Positions 63,237 through 64,000 of a stretch of DNA of 64,000 nucleotides are shown here, piece after piece. The stretch covers positions 1,240,001-1,304,000 of the forward strand of contig NZ_CP126738.1 of assembly GCF_030246865.1 (NCBI RefSeq), read 5' to 3'. The notes beneath the pieces are model-generated. The model saw only the letters and a list, made by a program, of their open reading frames with translations, was not told the DNA's origin and did no database searches. The DNA comes from Microbacterium sp. zg-B96. Its GTDB lineage: Bacteria > Actinomycetota > Actinomycetes > Actinomycetales > Microbacteriaceae. The first letter of the stretch is position 1, and each line of letters begins with the position of its first letter. The position numbers and the translations under genes were made by a program.

Positions 63237-64000
63237 TCAGTTCGACTTCGCCGTGATCCACACGGTGAGGGCGATGAGACTGCCGATACCGAAGATCCAG
63301 ATGAAGAGGCCCTCGGAGACAGGGCCGAGCGAACCGAGCGAGAATCCGCCGGCCGACTCGTTCTCCTGCATGTAGATGAGCGCAGAGATGATGTCGCGCT
63401 TCTCTTCGGTGGTGAGGGTCAAGTCGTTGAAGACGGGCATGTTCTGCGGGCCGGTGACCATGGCGGCGTACATGTGCAGAGCGCTGGTGCCGGTCAGCGC
63501 GGGCGCGTACTTGCCCTCGGTGAGGGCACCGCCGGCGGCTGCCACGTTGTGGCACATCGCGCAGTTGATGCGGAACAGCTCGGCGCCGTTGGACACGTCG
63601 CCTTCGCCGTCGAGGACGTGCGCGTCCGGGTAGGTGGGACCGGGGGAGACCGACTGCGTGTAGGCGGCGATCGCGTCGATCTGCTCCTGGGTGAACTGCA
63701 CCGGCTTCTGCGGAGCCTGCGGCCCCTGCATCTGCAGCGGCATGCGGCCGGTGGCCACCTGGAACTCGACCGAGAGTTCGCCGACGCCGTACAGCGACGG
63801 CCCGTTGTCGGTGCCCTGCAGGTCCAGGCCGTGGCAGGTGGCGCAGTTGGCCTGGAACAGCTTCTTGCCGTCTTCGACGGTGAGGGCGGAGGCGACGGTC
63901 TGCGGCTCGGAAGCGGCGACGGCCGCGGACGCGCCGGCGTAGACGCCGCCGGTGACCAGCAGGCCGATGCCGATGAGGGCCGCCGCAGCCCAGGGGCTGC
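63237..64000 (-). CDS. qcrC: Diheme cytochrome c subunit of the bc1 complex (5' end outside window)
   Basis: 254 residues visible, N-terminus cut by the window edge. Two CxxCH heme sites, ANCATCHGLD and INCAMCHNVA, and a C-terminal membrane helix (EGLFIWIFGIGSLIALTVWIT) identify the actinobacterial diheme QcrC, which replaces a soluble cytochrome c by passing electrons directly to CtaC. A first membrane segment appears at the cut end. ctaE is expected just outside the window. Confidence 0.94.
   Translation of the reverse strand, partial: SPWAAAALIGIGLLVTGGVYAGASAAVAASEPQTVASALTVEDGKKLFQANCATCHGLDLQGTDNGPSLYGVGELSVEFQVATGRMPLQMQGPQAPQKPVQFTQEQIDAIAAYTQSVSPGPTYPDAHVLDGEGDVSNGAELFRINCAMCHNVAAAGGALTEGKYAPALTGTSALHMYAAMVTGPQNMPVFNDLTLTTEEKRDIISALIYMQENESAGGFSLGSLGPVSEGLFIWIFGIGSLIALTVWITAKSN

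Overview
The window is high-GC, densely coded chromosomal DNA of an actinobacterium, most likely a Microbacteriaceae member close to Microbacterium. The evidence is the FtsZ/SepF/YggT/Wag31 order, a GarA FHA protein beside MerR-type regulators, a class II DAHP synthase beside a PASTA kinase, the diheme QcrC and four-subunit-style cytochrome oxidase genes, GTG/TTG starts and many TANNNT -10 boxes lying directly before start codons. I see no rRNA, tRNA, insertion sequence, prophage or CRISPR array. No intergenic stretch exceeds 300 bp. The window is mostly core genome.

Layout. 1-5240: a cut glutamine amidotransferase, a 3-hydroxyisobutyrate dehydrogenase-like enzyme, a CYTH protein, lipoamide dehydrogenase, and a divergent copper pair (CopC-like protein and a Met/Cys-rich four-helix copper-storage-type protein) with a CsoR-like operator between them. 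5409-13867: FHA protein GarA, two MerR-type regulators (FtsR-like and ResR-like), an unusual 20-bp-period repeat array, and pyruvate carboxylase flanked by two partition-type ATPases, then peptide deformylase. 14002-24495: acyl-CoA synthetase, glucokinase, PlsC, AroG, PASTA kinase, LysM protein, Rv2175c-like DNA-binding protein, polyprenyl synthetase and a DUF3040 protein. This block has the same neighbours as the pknL region of Mycobacterium tuberculosis.

24590-40992 is the division and cell wall (dcw) cluster: mraZ, rsmH, ftsL, ftsI, murF, mraY, murD, ftsW, murG, murC, ftsQ, ftsZ, yggS, sepF, yggT, wag31. It makes lipid II and builds the divisome. murE is not present between ftsI and murF, where most actinobacteria carry it. 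41002-54526 continues with lspA, rluD, a GNAT protein, a membrane protein, a Nudix hydrolase, dnaE, a membrane protein, hisD, nrdR, pyrD, a DUF3043 protein, an M20 dipeptidase and erpA.

54686-64000 is respiratory: ctaC-ctaD-ctaF with a PP2C phosphatase gene attached, a rhodanese, a HEAT protein plus an internally shortened MerR behind a MerR-type promoter, and then qcrB-qcrA-qcrC on the minus strand. These encode the bc1-aa3 branch of the respiratory chain; qcrC runs off the window.

The less explained signals are the repeat array at 7231-7418 next to an orphan ParA, the copper operator and storage protein, the two competing inverted repeats in the ftsZ leader, the HEAT/MerR remnant with its promoter, and the missing murE. 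I found no clearly new multi-gene system.
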